Source: SYOC01 sp035575235 (GTDB taxonomy: Bacteria; Desulfobacterota; Binatia; Bin18). Taken from it: DNA of 45,219 bases. Location of the stretch: contig DATLYA010000371.1 in NCBI GenBank assembly GCA_035575235.1, positions 1 through 45,219 of the forward strand, given 5' to 3'. A program made the translations under genes and the position numbers. Shown piece by piece: positions 1 through 7,943 of this stretch; position 1 is the first letter of the stretch, and each line of letters begins with the position of its first letter. The notes below the pieces were generated by a model. That model was given only the letters and a program-made list of their open reading frames with translations, was not told the DNA's origin and searched no databases.

Positions 1-648
1 CGGCCCGACCTGGAAATTGTGCTGCTTGATCCGCATCGCGCCGGGCATGAGCTGCTCTACCATCCTGGCGAGACGAACCTGCGCCGCGCGCACGTGTTAA
101 TCGTCAATAAACTCGACTCAGCCCCAGTCTCGGGCGTACAACAGGTCATGCAGAACATCACGCAGATCAATCCTCACGCCCGGGTCATCCAGGCGCGCTC
201 CGCCGTATCGGTTGAGCACCCTGCCCTGATCCGCGGGAAACGCGTGCTGGTGATCGAAGACGGCCCAACCCTCACGCATGGTGAGATGAGCTATGGCGCG
301 GGCACGATTGCCGCACGACGGTATGGCGCAGCAGAGATTGTCGATCCACGCCCGAGCGCACAGGGCAGCCTCGCCGAAGTCTTTACGAAGTATCCATGGG
401 TGACGCACGCCGTGCCGGCTATGGGATACTCCTCTGTCCAGCTGCAGGATCTGGCCGCCACGATCGCTGCGGTAGCCTGTGACGCTATTATTGTCGCGAC
501 CCCGGTCGACCTGGCCCGGCTGCTGCCCTTGCCTGCGCCGCAGTGTCGCGTGCAATACGACTTGGAAGAGAGCAGCGCACTTGGCTTAGCTGATATTGTC
601 GCCCAGTTTCTCTCTCGCCAGGCAGCGTCTGGGGGGCGACATGTCTGA
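1..648 (+). CDS. Cyclic 2,3-diphosphoglycerate synthetase-like GTPase, C-terminal part
   Basis: The reading frame is open from the first base, so the N-terminal nucleotide-binding part lies outside the window; a GTG at 19 is only an internal valine. The visible part has the features of the CpgS-like P-loop GTPase family: HVLIVNKLDS (an NKxD-type guanine-specificity motif, about residue 36), VLVIEDGPTLTHGEM, and GAGTIAARRYGAAEIVDPRP. In archaea, family members make cyclic 2,3-diphosphoglycerate; the bacterial members are of uncertain function. The stop codon overlaps the start of carbamate kinase by 8 bp, so the two are probably co-translated, and both handle acyl-phosphate/ATP chemistry. Family assignment is fairly secure, the exact reaction is not. 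Confidence 0.75.
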   Translation, partial: RPDLEIVLLDPHRAGHELLYHPGETNLRRAHVLIVNKLDSAPVSGVQQVMQNITQINPHARVIQARSAVSVEHPALIRGKRVLVIEDGPTLTHGEMSYGAGTIAARRYGAAEIVDPRPSAQGSLAEVFTKYPWVTHAVPAMGYSSVQLQDLAATIAAVACDAIIVATPVDLARLLPLPAPQCRVQYDLEESSALGLADIVAQFLSRQAASGGRHV

Positions 649-1576
649 ACGCGTTGTCGTCGCTTTGGGCGGGAATGCGCTTCTGCGTCGTGGTGACCGC
701 GGCACGGCGTCGGAACAGGCAGCGCGTAGCATGGAGGCAATGGCAATGATTGCCCAGCTACTCACGTCAGACCGACAGGTCGTGATCACCCACGGCAACG
801 GACCTACGGTAGGGCAGATCCTCGTGCGCCACCAACTCGCCAGACAGGCCGTGCCGCCGATGCCGCTGGATGTGTGTGGAGCCGAATCACAGGGCGGTAT
901 TGGCTACTTTTTGGAGCGGGCGCTCGTAGCCACGTTGCAGCAGCGTGGCGCGCCCCGTCCCGTCGCAACACTCCTGTCATTAGTCGAGGTTGACCCGCAA
1001 GACCCTGCCTTTATGCACCCCACTAAACCCATCGGGCCATTTCTTTCTGCGGCCGAGGCGGAAGCGCCGGCGCCTGCCACGCCTGTTATACGCGATGCAG
1101 ATCGGGGGTTTCGCCGGGTTGTGGCGTCGCCGGCCCCGCAACGGATTCTCGAAACTCAGCCTATCACAGCGCTGCTGGCTGCCGGAGTGGTCGTCATTAC
1201 CCTCGGCGGCGGCGGCATTCCAGTCATACGTGATCACGAGCAGCATCTCGTCGGTGTTGAAGCAGTGGTTGATAAGGATCTCTCGTCGAGTTTGTTGGCG
1301 CGGGAGATTAACGCCAGCAATTTAATCATCCTGACGGACATTGATCGTGTCTACCTCAACTTCCTCGGCGCAGAGCGACACGCGATACCATGCATGACCG
1401 TGCAGGAAGCCGAAGAGCATTGGCGCAGCGGAGAATTTTTACCAGGGAGTATGGCGCCAAAGATCGAAGCGGCCATCGCCTTCTTGCGCCACGGCGGACA
1501 GCGGGTGTTGATCGGGCTCCCTGAGGAGTTGCCGCGAATGGTACAAGGAGCGGCAGGCACGGTCATCGTCTCGTGA
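641..1576 (+). CDS. arcC: Carbamate kinase
   Basis: 311 residues, the usual length of the family. The enzyme interconverts carbamoyl phosphate + ADP and ATP + carbamate in the cytoplasm, as in arginine deiminase or agmatine/purine fermentation. Visible motifs in order: ALGGNALLRRGDRG at the N-terminus, ITHGNGPTVGQILVRH (about 47-62), LGGGGIPVI (about 188), VVDKDLSSSLLA (about 207), ILTDIDRVYLNF (about 229) and MAPKIEAAIAFL near the C-terminus. An upstream in-frame start at 596 exists, but the ATG at 641 has a G-rich Shine-Dalgarno (631-637) and gives the canonical MSERVVVALGG start. It overlaps the preceding GTPase gene by 8 bp. No arginine deiminase or ornithine carbamoyltransferase is in view, so the pathway cannot be fixed. 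Confidence 0.95.
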   Translation: MSERVVVALGGNALLRRGDRGTASEQAARSMEAMAMIAQLLTSDRQVVITHGNGPTVGQILVRHQLARQAVPPMPLDVCGAESQGGIGYFLERALVATLQQRGAPRPVATLLSLVEVDPQDPAFMHPTKPIGPFLSAAEAEAPAPATPVIRDADRGFRRVVASPAPQRILETQPITALLAAGVVVITLGGGGIPVIRDHEQHLVGVEAVVDKDLSSSLLAREINASNLIILTDIDRVYLNFLGAERHAIPCMTVQEAEEHWRSGEFLPGSMAPKIEAAIAFLRHGGQRVLIGLPEELPRMVQGAAGTVIVS

Positions 1577-1712
1577 TTGCAGGCATGGTGAGGGCCGGAA
1601 GAGACCCTGTCCAGCCACAAGCAGGCGACCCTGGAGCGGAGCCGTTCGAGCGGAATAAACCGTTACAAGAAAAAGCAGTATGTACGCATGTCATGTGGTT
1701 TGATGTTGTCTC
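1577..1712. other. Convergent intergenic spacer
   Basis: Short spacer between the converging carbamate kinase and DUF445 genes. I see no ORF of substance and no convincing hairpin followed by a T-tract. Confidence 0.5.
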
Positions 1713-3041
1713 TTAGCCGGCAAGCCAGTGCACAAACCCAAGGACCAGGCCGATCAACCCGCCCACGACCGCCCCGTTAAGCCGGATGAACTGCAGGTCT
1801 GCGCCAACCCGCTCTTCAATTTGGGCGACCAGCGCCCCGGTCTCCAGCGCTTCGAGATGTTCCCGCACCGTGAGGCCGATTTCGTGATGATGCCGCTGCA
1901 CCAGGTCGCTCGCGGTGCTGCGCACCCACTGATCGAAGGCGGCGCACCGCTCAGGATCGCTGAGCAAATCGAGGATGCCGGCCCGTAGCTTCCGATTGAC
2001 AAGGCCGGACAGCGCGCTTCCTGGATCAAGCAGCTCACGCTCCAGTTGGTCAGACAGCTGCACGAGTGTGGCGCCGACGAGCGGAGCGACCTCAAAGCTC
2101 TCTACAATGGCCGTCCGCACCCTTTCTGCCTGCGCCAGCGTCTCAGGATCGCCAACCGCGAGTCGCTCAGCAAACTGGCGCAAGGAACGGAGAATGAGAA
2201 TACGCCAGGGGTGCTGGGGAGTACGAGCGGCGTTGCCGAGTTCTCCCGTGATATAACCACTGACCGCCTCAACGAGCTTCTGTTGCACTCGCTTACGGCG
2301 CAAGAAGAAGGCCATGAGCCGCTGGCCATCTTGCTGCAGGGCGTGCGCGAGCCGATCGAGTCCCCAATACAAACTGGCGATAACGTCTGGCCGCGCAAAA
2401 AGGTTGGCTAATAACTGGGCAAACGTATCGAAGGCGCCGGCAATGCTCTCACTGGTAGCAGCGCGCAGGAGCCATCTCCCCACCGACGAGGGAAGAGGCA
2501 GCTCGCGGAGTTGCTGCTGCAGCATACGGCTCACGAAACCGGTAATCTCTTCTTCGGCGAGGATGCGAGCCAGGCGACAAAGGAGCTCGCGCAGCGGGCT
2601 CGCCAGCCGTTCGACGTGCTTTGGGTCGCGCAACCAATCGACGACGAACATGCTCGGGGAGATGCGCGCCAACCGCGCTTGAATGACTGCAGGCGCCAGC
2701 CATTCTTCTTGGACAATAGAGACGATGCCCTCAATGATTTTCGTCCGTCGTGCAGGGATGATAGCGGTGTGCGGGATAGGAAGGCCAAGGGGATGGCGGA
2801 AGAGCGCCGTTACGGCAAACCAATCAGCCAGCCCGCCTACGAGCGCGGCCTCAAAGCCGGCCGTCAGGATGCGGAGCCAGGCGGCGTCGGCAAAGAAGCC
2901 AGTCGCAAGAAGAATGCGGCTCACGACCGTCCCACCAACTGCGACGAAGAGAGAGATGGTCCCGACGGAGCGACGCCCGCGCGCCCGCGATCGGCGCATC
3001 CTAGAGCTTCGACCCGTATCAGGAATGGCTCCTGAGCTCAC
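1713..3041 (-). CDS. DUF445 family membrane protein (YjiN-like)
   Basis: 442 residues from a GTG at 3041; an ATG at 2999 (MRRSRARGRRSVG) is an alternative start, and neither has a strong Shine-Dalgarno. A basic N-terminus is followed by a hydrophobic segment (about 28-50) and by FEAALVGGLADWFAVTALFRHPLGLPIPHT, where the GGLADWFAVTALF stretch is typical of the DUF445/YjiN family. A long helical middle follows, then a C-terminal membrane segment (VVGGLIGLVLGFVHW). Members are inner-membrane proteins of unknown function. It is transcribed divergently from the stressosome operon, so the 80-bp gap between them probably holds both promoters. Family call is secure; no function should be assumed. Confidence 0.85.
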   Translation of the reverse strand: MSSGAIPDTGRSSRMRRSRARGRRSVGTISLFVAVGGTVVSRILLATGFFADAAWLRILTAGFEAALVGGLADWFAVTALFRHPLGLPIPHTAIIPARRTKIIEGIVSIVQEEWLAPAVIQARLARISPSMFVVDWLRDPKHVERLASPLRELLCRLARILAEEEITGFVSRMLQQQLRELPLPSSVGRWLLRAATSESIAGAFDTFAQLLANLFARPDVIASLYWGLDRLAHALQQDGQRLMAFFLRRKRVQQKLVEAVSGYITGELGNAARTPQHPWRILILRSLRQFAERLAVGDPETLAQAERVRTAIVESFEVAPLVGATLVQLSDQLERELLDPGSALSGLVNRKLRAGILDLLSDPERCAAFDQWVRSTASDLVQRHHHEIGLTVREHLEALETGALVAQIEERVGADLQFIRLNGAVVGGLIGLVLGFVHWLAG

Positions 3042-3177
3042 AGATTCATCATACGCGCGCCACGCTCCCTTTTCATGCCCACGGTCGCCCTCATGACCTG
3101 TCCTTGACGGTGCAAGTAGATTGATGAATTCTCAGCAACTACCCCTTTTCGTTCGCCCCCCACGAGAGGAGAAGAGG

Positions 3178-4152
3178 ATGGCTGACCAGACGCGACCAAG
3201 TGTAACCTTGGCGCTCATGCGAGAAATGGGATTGACCGAAGAAACGCTTGCCCGGCGCAAGGCGTTCCTGGAGTTGCGCGATGAGGACAGTGAGCGATTA
3301 CGAGGCTTGCACGACTTAGCCCAGCAATATGCAGAACGTGTGATTGAGGATTTCTACGCGCATCTGTTATCGTTTGAGGAAAGTAAGAAATTCTTCACCG
3401 ATCCGGTCGTGCTGGCCCGTGTGAAAGCAGCGCAAAAACAATATTTTCTGCGGCTCACGCAAGGGCATTATGACGCCGCATATGTGGAAGATCGGCTACG
3501 GATCGGCGTGGCGCACGAACGCATCGACTTGCCGATCGAACTGTACTTGAGTGCGTACAATTTCTATCTGCGGACGGTCATGAAGCACTTTGTCGAAGCC
3601 TATGGGAATCACCCCGAGCAGGTTATTCCCCTCTTTCTGTCGCTGCTGAAACTCGTCTTCTTCGACATGGGGTTGGCGACCGAGACCTACCTCTTCCAAC
3701 GGGAGCGCACAATTCGTGAGCAGCAGGAGGCAATCCGCGAAATCTCCACGCCCGTGCTGCCGTTGCGAGAACGATTACTGCTCTTGCCGATTATCGGGGC
3801 GATCGACTCTCCCCGTGCACAGCAAATCACTACCCAGCTCTTGCATGGCATCCGCACCCATCGAGCGAAAGTCGTCGTGATGGATATCACCGGCGTGCCG
3901 ACGGTCGACTCGGCGATCGCAAATCACCTCCTCCAGACCGTACAGGCGGCGCGCCTTATGGGGGCTATAGTCATCGTGTCTGGACTCTCTCCGGAGGTCG
4001 CTCATGCGTTGGTTCGCCTTGGAGTTGACCTCGGCACGGTCCAGACAGTGGGCACGTTGCAGGATGGCATTGAAGCCGCCGAGCAGCTCCTGGGTTATGC
4101 AGTCCACAAAGTGGAGAGCGCGACAGCGGACCGCCCCGTAGAAAGGTCATAA
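3178..4152 (+). CDS. rsbR: RsbR-type stressosome protein with heme-globin sensor and STAS domain
   Basis: 324 residues from ATG 3178, preceded by a purine-rich Shine-Dalgarno (GAGGAGAAGAGG, 3166-3177); a longer form from 3121 is possible. The N-terminal half matches globin-coupled sensors: RLRIGVAHERIDLPIELYLSAY contains the proximal heme-ligand histidine (His113), which Bacillus RsbRA lacks. The C-terminal STAS domain (about 205-315) contains DITGVPTVDSAIANHLL and GLSPEVAHALVRLGVDL. Relative to B. subtilis RsbRA, the Thr171 site is Ser (VDS) and the Thr205 site is Ala (AHAL). First gene of an RsbR-RsbS-RsbT-RsbX-kinase operon with 3-12 bp gaps or overlaps. By family knowledge it forms the stressosome core and senses O2, NO or CO through heme. 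A weak TTGACG box at 3104 might be a promoter element. Confidence 0.85.
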   Translation: MADQTRPSVTLALMREMGLTEETLARRKAFLELRDEDSERLRGLHDLAQQYAERVIEDFYAHLLSFEESKKFFTDPVVLARVKAAQKQYFLRLTQGHYDAAYVEDRLRIGVAHERIDLPIELYLSAYNFYLRTVMKHFVEAYGNHPEQVIPLFLSLLKLVFFDMGLATETYLFQRERTIREQQEAIREISTPVLPLRERLLLLPIIGAIDSPRAQQITTQLLHGIRTHRAKVVVMDITGVPTVDSAIANHLLQTVQAARLMGAIVIVSGLSPEVAHALVRLGVDLGTVQTVGTLQDGIEAAEQLLGYAVHKVESATADRPVERS

Positions 4153-4155
4153 GCC

Positions 4156-4506
4156 GTGCGCGTACCGATTCTCAAACAGGGCCCCTACCTCATCGCCTCG
4201 ATTCAAGACGCCTTAACAGATGAAGACCTGGCGCAACTGCAGCAGGAGTTAGTCGCCCGTGTCGGCCAATACCGTACGCGCGGGGTCATTATCGACGTCG
4301 CGGCGCTTGACGTGATGGATTCCTTCGCCTCGCGCACGTTGCGAGACCTCGCCCATGCGATTAAGTTACGCGGCGCAAGGACAGTGATTGTCGGCATTCA
4401 ACCCGACGTGGCCTTCTCCATGGTGCGCTTAGGGCTGTCGTTAGTTGGAGCGGACACCGCGTTGGACCTGGAGGATGGACTGGCGCTGTTAGAGCAGCAC
4501 GTATGA
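4156..4506 (+). CDS. rsbS: RsbS stressosome scaffold (STAS domain)
   Basis: 116 residues from a GTG codon, 3 bp after the RsbR stop and with an AAAGG box about 10 bp upstream. The whole protein is one STAS domain. GVIIDVAALDVMDSFASRTL keeps the phosphorylatable serine (DSF, equivalent to B. subtilis Ser59), and GIQPDVAFSMVRLGLSL follows. In the family, RsbS and RsbR assemble the pseudo-icosahedral stressosome that holds the kinase RsbT; phosphorylation of this serine releases RsbT. The tight spacing and gene order R-S-T make the assignment secure. Length equals that of known RsbS proteins. Confidence 0.92.
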   Translation: MRVPILKQGPYLIASIQDALTDEDLAQLQQELVARVGQYRTRGVIIDVAALDVMDSFASRTLRDLAHAIKLRGARTVIVGIQPDVAFSMVRLGLSLVGADTALDLEDGLALLEQHV

Positions 4507-4518
4507 TGAGGACAGCGC

Positions 4519-4917
4519 GTGGCGGCTGAGACTCGGGTGCCGATCAGGCAAGGGGGGGATATTATCACCGCGCGCCAGGCCGGGCGTGCGGTGGCTGCGC
4601 AGCTGGGCTTCTCCAGCGCTGATCAGACGCTGATCGCCACGGCGATTTCGGAGATGGCGCGCAATATCCTGATGTATGCACGTTGCGGCGAGATTATCTT
4701 GCGTCCGGAGCAGGAACATAGACCCGGCATCACCATCATTGCCGCTGATGAAGGACCAGGAATTCCGGACATTCAGCGCGCGTTGCAGAACGGGTATTCG
4801 ACCTCAGGGAGCCTGGGCCTGGGGCTCCCTGGCACAAAGCGCATTATGGACGAGTTCTCTATCGTCTCAGAGGTTGGCAAAGGGACGATTGTCACCATGA
4901 AGAAATGGAAATATTAA
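4519..4917 (+). CDS. rsbT: RsbT serine/threonine kinase (anti-sigma-type ATPase fold)
   Basis: 132 residues from GTG 4519, with GAGGA at 4506-4510 as ribosome-binding site. It is a GHKL ATPase: N-box ISEMARNILMYARCGEI, G1 box AADEGPGIPD, and the glycine-rich lid GSLGLGLPGTKRIMDEF. RsbT phosphorylates RsbS and RsbR on stress and then leaves the stressosome to activate a downstream partner (RsbU in Bacillus). No sigma-B, RsbW, RsbV or classical RsbU gene follows. Instead the operon ends in a histidine kinase with an RsbU-like N-terminus, which is the likely RsbT target here. The 3' end overlaps the next gene by 13 bp. Confidence 0.92.
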   Translation: MAAETRVPIRQGGDIITARQAGRAVAAQLGFSSADQTLIATAISEMARNILMYARCGEIILRPEQEHRPGITIIAADEGPGIPDIQRALQNGYSTSGSLGLGLPGTKRIMDEFSIVSEVGKGTIVTMKKWKY

Positions 4918-5570
4918 CTATAGATATGACCCACTCCTTCTCCTTGCCGTTGCTGTCTGGGAGTGTCGCAACTTCTGTTCGTGCAGGACAACGCGTGTCT
5001 GGCGACGTCTATCTGGCGACGCCATTTCCAGGAGGCGCCCTGGTCGCGGTCGTTGACGGCTTAGGCCATGGTGAGGACGCGGTCGTTGCCGCCACTCGCG
5101 CCATCGCTACCCTCAGTGCGCACGCGCAGGATTCTCCCCTCTTGCTGCTGCAGCAATGTCACGAGCAGTTGAAAGGCACACGGGGCGTCGTCATGAGTCT
5201 CGCCTCATTTCGCGCGCACGATGACCACATGACATGGGTCGGTATAGGGGATGTAGAAGGGGTCTTGCTCCGCGGCGATGGGGACGCGCAGCCGGCGCGA
5301 GAATCGCTTCCCTTGCGCGGCGGAGTGGTGGGCTATCAACTGCCTCCGCTGCGGGCCGCCTTGCTGCCTGTACGGCCGGGAGATCTCTTAATTTTTGCGA
5401 CGGACGGCGTGCGCAGGAATTTTCTCCAGGAGCCGGTATTGCGCAATCCCTTGTTCCGCCTTGCTCAAGACGGACCACGGCAGCTCGCTGACCAGATCTT
5501 GGCTCGTTATGGGAAGGCGACGGATGACGCCCTCGTCCTTGTCGCACGATACCAGGGGGCCGGCCTGTGA
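4905..5570 (+). CDS. RsbX-like PP2C/SpoIIE-type phosphatase
   Basis: 221 residues from ATG 4905; ATG 4926 is an alternative start. The PP2C-type core is visible: RVSGDVYLATPFPGGALVAVVDGLGHGEDAV holds the metal-binding aspartates (SGD and VDGLGHG), then MTWVGIGDVEGVLLR and LLIFATDGVRRNF, with a final DDALVLVARY. There is no N-terminal sensor domain, so it matches the short RsbX type, which resets the stressosome by dephosphorylating RsbR and RsbS. It overlaps rsbT by 13 bp and the kinase gene by 4 bp (GTGA), which indicates translational coupling. Confidence 0.88.
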   Translation: MEILTIDMTHSFSLPLLSGSVATSVRAGQRVSGDVYLATPFPGGALVAVVDGLGHGEDAVVAATRAIATLSAHAQDSPLLLLQQCHEQLKGTRGVVMSLASFRAHDDHMTWVGIGDVEGVLLRGDGDAQPARESLPLRGGVVGYQLPPLRAALLPVRPGDLLIFATDGVRRNFLQEPVLRNPLFRLAQDGPRQLADQILARYGKATDDALVLVARYQGAGL

Positions 5571-7555
5571 AGACCCCTCACGACTCTCTCGCCGAGCAAT
5601 TGCGCACCGTACTGCAGACATATATCGCCGGGGGTGGGGAATCTACGCTCCTGCAGGCCTATGAGCTGGGACGGAATGCCGTCGCTCAGCATCTGAACGT
5701 CCTGGACATGGTCGCCCTGCAGCAAGAAGCGCTCGTCGCCCTGTTGCTCCAGAGGCTTGACAGTGAGGAGAGCGTCCGTCTTACCCAGGCGGCAGCGGCG
5801 GTCTTCGCAGAGAGTCTGGCCCCGTTTGAGCTGGCCCAGCGGAGCTCCCAGGAAGGGACCGCCTTCCTGCGACTGCTGAATGCGGAGCTGGAGCGCCGGG
5901 TGGCGGAGCGCACTGAAGCCTTGCGTCACTCAGTTGAGCGCCTCGCGGCATTACGCACGATCGACCGCGCGATCTTAGCCGCCGCCCCAATTGAAGACAT
6001 TGCGACAACCAGTCTGCGCCGCCTGCGAGTGCTGGTGCAGTGTGACCGGGCCAGTGTGCACGTGTTGGCGCCGGACAGTAAAGAAACGATGCTGCTAGCG
6101 CTTGACAGTGAGGAGGCTCTCCCGCGAGAGGGAGGGACACGCTTTCCCCTTGCCGCGCACGGAGAGCTTGAGGAGGCCTATCAAGGGCGCCTCACTATTG
6201 AGGAGGATCTTGGCGCCCGCGACCGGCTTCCTCCTTTTCTCCAGTCTCTCCGCACGAATGGCGTTCGGTCGTATCTGCGGCTTCCGCTGAGAGTGCAGCA
6301 TGAGACCATCGGTCTTCTCTATTTATCGCGCTTTCAGGCGACCACGTTTTCGGCCGAGCAGATTGCGATGGCTGAAGAAGTGGCGGACCAGATCGCCCTG
6401 GCGCTCCAGCAGGCAGGACTACGCGCCCAGGCGCAACATCAGGCGCTGGAAGTGCAACGGCAACGAGACTTCGCTGAGCAGTTAATCAACACCGCGCCGG
6501 TTATCGTCCTTGTGCTGGACCGTGAGGGTCGCATCGTCCGTTTCAATCCGTATCTCGAGGAACTCTCCGGTTACCGCCTTACCGCTGTACAGGGCCGGAA
6601 TTGGGCGGCCCTTTTCATCCCAGAGCGTCTGCGCGATCGCGTACAGACCATGCTCTCGGAGGTCCTGCGCGGACTTCATCCGCACCGCGCGACCATTGCG
6701 CTTGTCACGCGCGATGGACAGGAGCGCGAGATCGAGTGGTCGGCAACAACCCTAAAAGATACGGAGGGGAGCATGAGCGGCGTGCTGCTGATTGGTCAAG
6801 ACGTGACGGAGAAGCTCGCACTTCAGCAACAGCTCCTGGAGCGGGAACGGTTAGCCGCCATCGGCGCAACGGCGGCGACGTTCGCGCACGAGATAGGAAA
6901 TCCGCTGAACAGCATGTACATGGCCGCCCAGCTATTAGAGCGCCGCCTGCTGAAACAGGAGCCCAGAATCGATGGGAAAGCGTTGGCCTCCCTCGAGAAC
7001 ATCCTTGGCGAAATGAAGCGACTGACTGTTCTGTTAGAGGAGTTCCGGGCGCTGGCGCGGCGCCCGCAATTCACCTTGCGTCCGGTCTCGCTCAAGACTA
7101 TCGTCGAAGAGGTCCTGGCGGTGGAGACGCTGACGTACCGCGCGCAGGGCGTGACCATCACCTGTTCGTTTCCGCCTGAGCTGGCCCTCGTCCAGGCCGA
7201 TGGAGAGAAACTCAAACAAGTCATCCTCAATCTGTGCAAAAACGCAGCGGAGGCCATGCCGACTGGAGGAACGCTCACAGTGAGTGCGTCTAACGCCGGC
7301 GCGCAGGTGCGGCTGGCCATTACGGATACCGGGGTAGGAATTCCAGCCGGGGTCGATGTCTTCGAACCGTTTGTCACTACCAAAGCGAAGGGCACAGGCT
7401 TGGGACTGACCATTGTACGGCAGATCGTCGCGGCCCACCACGGCGCGTTGACGTATCAGAGCACGCCTGGAGAAGGCACGACCTTTACGTTACTTCTGCC
7501 GGCGGCTTCATCACGAGAAACCTCGACCACAGAGCATCGCATACGCTTTTCTTAA
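5567..7555 (+). CDS. Sensor histidine kinase with RsbU-N-like, GAF and PAS domains
   Basis: 662 residues from a GTG that overlaps the RsbX-like stop. Domains in order: an N-terminal helical segment (about 1-85) resembling the RsbT-binding domain of RsbU (AGGGESTLLQAYELGRNAV, LNVLDMVALQQEALVALL); a GAF domain (about 128-285); a PAS domain (about 303-425, PVIVLVLDREGRIVRFNPYL); a HisKA domain with phospho-acceptor His441 in FAHEIGNPLNSMYM; and a HATPase with N-box VILNLCKNAAEAMP, G1 DTGVGIP and FVTTKAKGTGLGLTIV. No transmembrane segment is seen, so it is cytoplasmic. No response regulator is adjacent. I infer that RsbT released from the stressosome acts on this kinase, replacing the RsbU-to-sigma-B branch by two-component output. 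Confidence 0.88.
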   Translation: MKTPHDSLAEQLRTVLQTYIAGGGESTLLQAYELGRNAVAQHLNVLDMVALQQEALVALLLQRLDSEESVRLTQAAAAVFAESLAPFELAQRSSQEGTAFLRLLNAELERRVAERTEALRHSVERLAALRTIDRAILAAAPIEDIATTSLRRLRVLVQCDRASVHVLAPDSKETMLLALDSEEALPREGGTRFPLAAHGELEEAYQGRLTIEEDLGARDRLPPFLQSLRTNGVRSYLRLPLRVQHETIGLLYLSRFQATTFSAEQIAMAEEVADQIALALQQAGLRAQAQHQALEVQRQRDFAEQLINTAPVIVLVLDREGRIVRFNPYLEELSGYRLTAVQGRNWAALFIPERLRDRVQTMLSEVLRGLHPHRATIALVTRDGQEREIEWSATTLKDTEGSMSGVLLIGQDVTEKLALQQQLLERERLAAIGATAATFAHEIGNPLNSMYMAAQLLERRLLKQEPRIDGKALASLENILGEMKRLTVLLEEFRALARRPQFTLRPVSLKTIVEEVLAVETLTYRAQGVTITCSFPPELALVQADGEKLKQVILNLCKNAAEAMPTGGTLTVSASNAGAQVRLAITDTGVGIPAGVDVFEPFVTTKAKGTGLGLTIVRQIVAAHHGALTYQSTPGEGTTFTLLLPAASSRETSTTEHRIRFS

Positions 7556-7753
7556 TTTCCCGGTTGAGGAAGCTCTGCAAGCCGGTTGACAGCCACGGCA
7601 AGGTGTTGCCTCGCTTCATAAATTTGGCCGATCACAAGAGGTTGTTAAGGTTGAATCCGGAAATTGGGCTGGATTGTAGCGTTGCGACAGCGGCCATCGA
7701 GCATCCCTTAAACCAGGCGGCTTCTCTTGCACCTTTCCCGTTGATGTAGACGC

Positions 7754-7802
7754 TGTCTCCGTTGGCGTCAGTGTCCTCTCTCTGGTGTTTCCTCTCGCGC
7801 CA
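7754..7802 (+). promoter_or_regulatory. Tandem activator-site pair (UAS) upstream of hydrolase-LLM operon
   Basis: Two 17-bp elements, TGTCTCCGTTGGCGTCA (7754-7770) and TGTTTCCTCTCGCGCCA (7786-7802), match the reverse-complement form of the recurrent dyad TGTCGCCAAAGGAAACA at about 15 and 14 of 17 positions. Their centres are 32 bp apart (three helical turns). They lie 81 and 49 bp upstream of the -24 GG of a sigma-54 promoter. That is the normal place for a bacterial enhancer-binding protein. Confidence 0.65.
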
Positions 7803-7841
7803 CGAGAGCGGCGGCAAGCGGCCTTTTATCAGCAAATCTTC

Positions 7842-7857
7842 CGGCGCGGATATTGCT
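7842..7857 (+). promoter_or_regulatory. Sigma-54 (-24/-12) promoter for hydrolase-LLM operon
   Basis: CGGCGCGGATATTGCT fits the -24/-12 consensus TGGCACG-N4-TTGCW with the essential GG (7843-7844) and GC (7855-7856) separated by exactly 10 bp. Transcription would begin near 7868, giving a leader of about 75 nt before the GTG at 7944. The rest of the 388-bp gap (7556-7943) shows no convincing gene. Confidence 0.72.
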
Positions 7858-7943
7858 GATTCCAAGAGTACGAGGAGGGTTTGCTGCTGTTTGGTCCTCC
7901 TCTCTGAAAAGCCCAGAAGTCGTTAGAACAGGAGGACCGAGCT

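Noticed and set aside
7632..7865. Minus-strand ORF of 77 codons in the gap before the hydrolase gene
   Set aside because: No family resemblance or ribosome-binding site, and it overlaps the tandem dyads and the sigma-54 promoter.
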